DNA of 64,000 nt from Clostridium gelidum. GTDB taxonomy: Bacteria > Bacillota > Clostridia > Clostridiales > Clostridiaceae. A model generated the notes under the pieces. It was not told the origin of the DNA. It was given only the letters and a program-made list of their open reading frames with translations, and ran no database searches. Numbering within the stretch: position 1 is the stretch's first letter; each line of letters opens with the position of its first letter. Shown here piece after piece: positions 60,454 through 64,000 of the stretch. The stretch is taken from NCBI RefSeq assembly GCF_019977655.1, contig NZ_AP024849.1:1893001-1957000 (forward strand). The letters are read 5' to 3'. Position numbers and translations under genes: made by a program.

Positions 60454-63084
60454 ATGAGTTGGTTTAATGAGTTGAAAATAAAAAATAAAATTAGTATGGT
60501 TTTTATAGTTATAATTGCAATGGAGAGTATCTTGTTTACTGTAGCTTATAAAGGTATGGGAAACATAACGTCTATAAAAGAATTACAAAATAATATGATT
60601 ATATTTTTATTGTTTTTCATTATTATTACAATAGCGTTAGGCTTACTACTAATAAATTTAATTTGTAAACCTATGAAAAAACTTAATAGTATTGCTAAGA
60701 GCATTCAAAATGGTAATTTCAATGAATACATAGATGTAGAGGCCAATGATGAAATTGGCGAATTAGCTAATTCATTTAAAATAATATTAAAAAATATAAA
60801 CAATTTAGTTGATGATTCTAATTTGATATTAAAATCTGTTAAAAAAGGAGATTTTGATATAAACTTGGATAAGTCAAAATATAATGGTGCATGGAAAGAG
60901 ATATCTGAAAATAATTTAACAACTACAAATATATTTATAAAAAATATAAAAACAACTTCAGATTATATAAGTAAGATAAGTAACGGAGAAATCTCTAATA
61001 AGTATAACCAAGAAGAAGTTGGAGAATTTAATATTGCTAAAAATAATATTAATCAGCTCATTGATAATTTGAATGCCTTTATAGGTGATATACACTGGTT
61101 TAAGGAAACTATTAAAAAAGGGAATACAAGAGATAAAATAGATATTTCAAAATTCCAAGGCATTTATAAGGACATAGTTGAAAGTATAAATGATACAACA
61201 TGGGTATCCATGGATGTGTTTATAAAATTGTTTGAAGTACTTAAAGCATACTCAAAAGGAGATTTTTCAGTTGAACTTGAAAAATTCCCAGGTAGATATG
61301 GATTAGTAAATGAACATGTGGAAGATTTAAGACAAAATCTATTAAATATATCTAAAGAACAAATTAATATAGCTAATGAAATTAAACAAGGAGATTTGTC
61401 TAAAAGAGTAGATGCATCTAAATTTAGTGGTTCATGGGCTGAAATGATTGGTGGAATTAATGGAATAATAGATGCATTTGTTGATCCTATAACTATAACA
61501 GCTGATTACGTAAAGAGAATAGGTAATGGTGAGGTACCAGATAAGATTGAAAAAATATATCATGGTGAATTCAACCAAATAAAGAACAATTTAAATTTAT
61601 TAGTAGATACTTTAAATATGTTTGTAAAAGATGTAAATTGGATGAATGAAACCTTTAAATTAGGTAATACAAGAGATAAAATAGATGTTTCAAAGTTCAA
61701 TGGGGTATATAAACAAATGGCACAAAGTGTAAATGATGGAATGTGGATATCTGTAGAAGCATTAATCAAAATATTTGCCGTATTAAAATCCTATTCAGAA
61801 GGCGATTTTTCAGTTGAACTTGAAAAGTTACCTGGAAGATATGGTATCGCAAATGAAAGTTTAAATAATCTAAAAATTAACATCCTTAAAGTTGTAGCAG
61901 AAGAGATACGAGTTCTTGAAGCAGCAGCAGATGGTAATTTACAAATTAGGGGTGAAAGTGAAGAATTTACTGGAAGCTTTAAAGAACTTATAAATATAAT
62001 AAATAAAGCTATAGATGCTTTTGGTAAACCTATAAGGGAAATAGATAACGCTTTAAATGAAATGGCAAAGGGAAACTTGGATATAGATGTTGAAAATTCT
62101 TATAGCGGTGACTATGCAAGTATAATAAATGCATTAAATTCGTCAATACAAACAATTAATGAAGTGTTTACTGATATAAATATATCTGCAAATGATGTGG
62201 CAGTAGGATCAAGTCAAGTTTCAGATGGTAGCCAAGCACTATCTCAAGGAGCTACAGAACAAGCAAGTGCCATAGAACAATTGACATCTTCTATAACAGA
62301 AGTAGCAGCACAGACTAAGGAAAATGCTATTAATGCAAATCAAGCTAAGGATCTTGCTCTTAAGGTAAAGGAAAATGCAGAGGAAGGCAATAGACATATG
62401 AGTGAAATGCTTAAATCTATGAGTGAAATAAATGAATCTTCTGCCAATATTTCAAAAATAATAAAAGTAATAGATGAAATAGCTTTCCAAACTAATATTC
62501 TTGCACTTAATGCAGCAGTGGAAGCAGCTAGAGCAGGTCAACATGGTAAAGGCTTTGCAGTAGTTGCAGAAGAAGTAAGAAACTTAGCAGCAAGAAGTGC
62601 AAATGCAGCTAAAGAAACTACAGCACTTATTGAAGGTTCTATAAAGAAATCTGAAAAAGGTACTGAAATTGCAAATGAAACAGCAAAAGCTTTATATGAA
62701 ATAGTAGGTGGAGTGTCAAAAGCAGCAACTCTTGTAGCAGAAATAGCAGCATCTTCGAATGAACAAGCTACTGGTATTTCACAAATAAACCTTGGAATTG
62801 AACAAGTATCACAAGTTGTTCAAACAAATTCAGCAACAGCAGAAGAAAGCGCAGCAGCTAGTGAGGAACTTTCAAGTCAATCAGAATTACTTAAAGAGAG
62901 AGTGTCTAGTTTTAAACTTAAAAATAGTAATGAGAATTTTGGTAGTTCATTAAATAATGGCTCTAAAAATTATAAAAATAAACAATATTACAGTAGAGAA
63001 AATAATGTTGCTTTTAAAGAAGTAGCAGTTACATCCAATAAACCTAAAATAGCATTAAGCGATAAAGAGTTTGGTAAATATTAA
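60454..63084 (+). CDS. Chemoreceptor with minimal external loop and long poly-HAMP-like array
   Basis: 876 aa. Two membrane helices (13-31 and 48-68) with only about 16 residues outside, so no external sensor. Residues 70-610 are a chain of HAMP-like units including two internal repeats of about 185 residues: compare NTRDKIDISKFQGIYKDI and ELEKFPGRYGLVNE with NTRDKIDVSKFNGVYKQM and ELEKLPGRYGIANE. The signalling domain (about 615-830) is almost identical to those of the other two receptors; the tail is KIALSDKEFGKY. Input must come from inside the cell, the membrane or partner receptors. Confidence 0.92.
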   Translation: MSWFNELKIKNKISMVFIVIIAMESILFTVAYKGMGNITSIKELQNNMIIFLLFFIIITIALGLLLINLICKPMKKLNSIAKSIQNGNFNEYIDVEANDEIGELANSFKIILKNINNLVDDSNLILKSVKKGDFDINLDKSKYNGAWKEISENNLTTTNIFIKNIKTTSDYISKISNGEISNKYNQEEVGEFNIAKNNINQLIDNLNAFIGDIHWFKETIKKGNTRDKIDISKFQGIYKDIVESINDTTWVSMDVFIKLFEVLKAYSKGDFSVELEKFPGRYGLVNEHVEDLRQNLLNISKEQINIANEIKQGDLSKRVDASKFSGSWAEMIGGINGIIDAFVDPITITADYVKRIGNGEVPDKIEKIYHGEFNQIKNNLNLLVDTLNMFVKDVNWMNETFKLGNTRDKIDVSKFNGVYKQMAQSVNDGMWISVEALIKIFAVLKSYSEGDFSVELEKLPGRYGIANESLNNLKINILKVVAEEIRVLEAAADGNLQIRGESEEFTGSFKELINIINKAIDAFGKPIREIDNALNEMAKGNLDIDVENSYSGDYASIINALNSSIQTINEVFTDINISANDVAVGSSQVSDGSQALSQGATEQASAIEQLTSSITEVAAQTKENAINANQAKDLALKVKENAEEGNRHMSEMLKSMSEINESSANISKIIKVIDEIAFQTNILALNAAVEAARAGQHGKGFAVVAEEVRNLAARSANAAKETTALIEGSIKKSEKGTEIANETAKALYEIVGGVSKAATLVAEIAASSNEQATGISQINLGIEQVSQVVQTNSATAEESAAASEELSSQSELLKERVSSFKLKNSNENFGSSLNNGSKNYKNKQYYSRENNVAFKEVAVTSNKPKIALSDKEFGKY

Positions 63085-63103
63085 ATTATTGATATTAAAA
63101 ATT

Positions 63104-63152
63104 GGAGAGTTGAAAATTTAAAGAATTTTTTGTTTTAACTTTCCGCTTTTTT
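63104..63152 (+). terminator. Terminator after the third chemoreceptor gene
   Basis: 12-bp stem with two G-U pairs (GGAGAGTTGAAA at 63104-63115 with TTTTAACTTTCC at 63133-63144), then CGCTTTTTTT. A diverged version of the hairpins at 53861 and 60326. Confidence 0.8.
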
Positions 63153-63183
63153 TATAAATAATTTTAGAAAAGTCGGTGAATTT

Positions 63184-63993
63184 ATGATTAATATAAAAGA
63201 AAATGAATTTATAGAACTTACTAAGTTTTTAAAGAATAATTATGGAATAAATTTAACCCATAAAAAAAATCTTATTGAAGGAAGATTGAATAACGTTCTT
63301 ATTGAAAAAGGGTGTAATAGTTTTAGAGAATACCTCGATTATGTTTACGCAGATATTACAAAAAATGAATTGACAACACTAATTAATAAACTGACTACAA
63401 ATCATACTTTCTTTATGAGAGAACAAGAACATTTTCAATTCTTTAAGAATCAGGTATTACCATCTTTGGCTACTACAGTTAAAAATAGAGATTTAAGAAT
63501 ATGGAGTGCAGGCTGTTCGTCAGGTGAAGAACCATATACTCTTGCAATGATAATGGAAGATTATTTTGCACAAGAAAAAAGTTTATGGGATAAGAAAATT
63601 TTAGCAACAGACATATCTGTTAATGTTCTCAAAACAGCAGATAAAGGTATATATAGTGTGGAAGGTTTAGAAAAAATGTCGGAAAGTTGGAAATTAAATT
63701 ATTTTAATAAAATAGATAATGATACGTATAGAATAGATTCAAAATTAAAAAACGAAGTTATTTTTAGGGTATTTAATCTAATGGATGAATTTCCTTTTAA
63801 AAGAAAGTTCCATGTTATATTTTGTAGAAATGTTATGATTTATTTTGATCAAGAAACAAAGGATAGGCTTATAAGAAAATTTTATGACATGACTGAGGTA
63901 GGAGGATATCTGTTTATTGGGCTTTCAGAAGCTCTTAATAAAACAGAAAATCCATATAAATATATAATGCCTTCAGTTTACAGGAAAGGATAG
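63184..63993 (+). CDS. cheR: Chemoreceptor methyltransferase CheR
   Basis: 269 aa, complete. N-terminal helical domain (1-75; EFIELTKFLKNNYGINLTHK) and SAM-dependent methyltransferase domain with LRIWSAGCSSGEEPYTLAM (SAM site), KILATDISVNVL, FRVFNLMDEFPF and VIFCRNVMIYFD. It methylates Glu residues of the receptors encoded upstream. It belongs to the same cluster; cheB, cheC and cheD are not seen before the window ends. Confidence 0.95.
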   Translation: MINIKENEFIELTKFLKNNYGINLTHKKNLIEGRLNNVLIEKGCNSFREYLDYVYADITKNELTTLINKLTTNHTFFMREQEHFQFFKNQVLPSLATTVKNRDLRIWSAGCSSGEEPYTLAMIMEDYFAQEKSLWDKKILATDISVNVLKTADKGIYSVEGLEKMSESWKLNYFNKIDNDTYRIDSKLKNEVIFRVFNLMDEFPFKRKFHVIFCRNVMIYFDQETKDRLIRKFYDMTEVGGYLFIGLSEALNKTENPYKYIMPSVYRKG

Positions 63994-64000
63994 GTTATTA

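Overview
The window is AT-rich DNA with strong AGGAGG-type ribosome binding sites, AT-ending codons and many intrinsic terminators with U-runs. The gene families (DegS/DegU-type sensors, PTS EIIBCA with GH1 enzymes, PocR and HD-GYP proteins, Bce-type peptide-antibiotic modules, Flp pili without a secretin) point to a low-GC Gram-positive, most likely a solventogenic-type Clostridium. This assignment is inference; no rRNA or tRNA is present to fix it.

Layout. 1-1300: 5' part of an IS66 transposase on the minus strand, running off the left edge. 1.3-4.4 kb: sparsely coding accessory DNA with a SHOCT-domain protein, decayed sequence and a candidate type I toxin-antitoxin pair (53-aa hydrophobic peptide on the minus strand, convergent short RNA on the plus strand). 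4.4-15.5 kb: a complete Gram-positive Flp/Tad pilus locus (DnaD-like leader gene, prepilin peptidase, DegS/DegU-like two-component pair, two near-identical Flp pilins, TadE, TadG-like, LysM-tailed CpaB, receiver-tailed CpaE, CpaF, TadB, TadC, DUF192). 15.7-20.2 kb: an HTH protein with ATTGTC-type palindromes, a divergent HD-GYP phosphodiesterase and a soluble PocR chemoreceptor with a broken C terminus. 20.3-23.1 kb: GH8 glycosidase with a decayed N terminus and a secreted LRR/choline-binding-repeat protein. 23.2-26.2 kb: acetyltransferase-rsgA-acetyltransferase operon behind what looks like a ribosome-controlled transcription attenuator. 26.4-28.0 kb: AraC-type regulator translationally coupled to an extra ClpP, then luxS. 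28.3-33.3 kb: NarL-type two-component system, two paralogous small exported proteins and an M28 membrane peptidase. 33.7-39.4 kb: beta-glucoside utilisation (RpiR regulator, EIIBCA, two GH1 enzymes) with a textbook cre site. 39.9-50.2 kb: decayed retropepsin-type pair, a Bce-like two-component system with two complete ABC transporters, and an AAA-ATPase/PD-(D/E)XK protein. 50.3-64 kb: a duplicated chemotaxis region: a remnant cheA, cheW and a chemoreceptor, followed by cheY-cheA-cheW-mcp-mcp-cheR.

Two themes cross the window. First, a dispersed MITE-like repeat with ends TTAGGCACA...TGTGCCTAA occurs as two near-complete copies and at least six partial or relic copies, always in intergenic gaps and twice inside the Tad operon. 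Second, local duplication followed by decay or homogenisation is common: Flp pilins, the 30.5/31.1 kb pair, the GH1 pair, and the cheA/cheW/mcp modules, whose signalling domains remain almost identical while the sensory halves differ.
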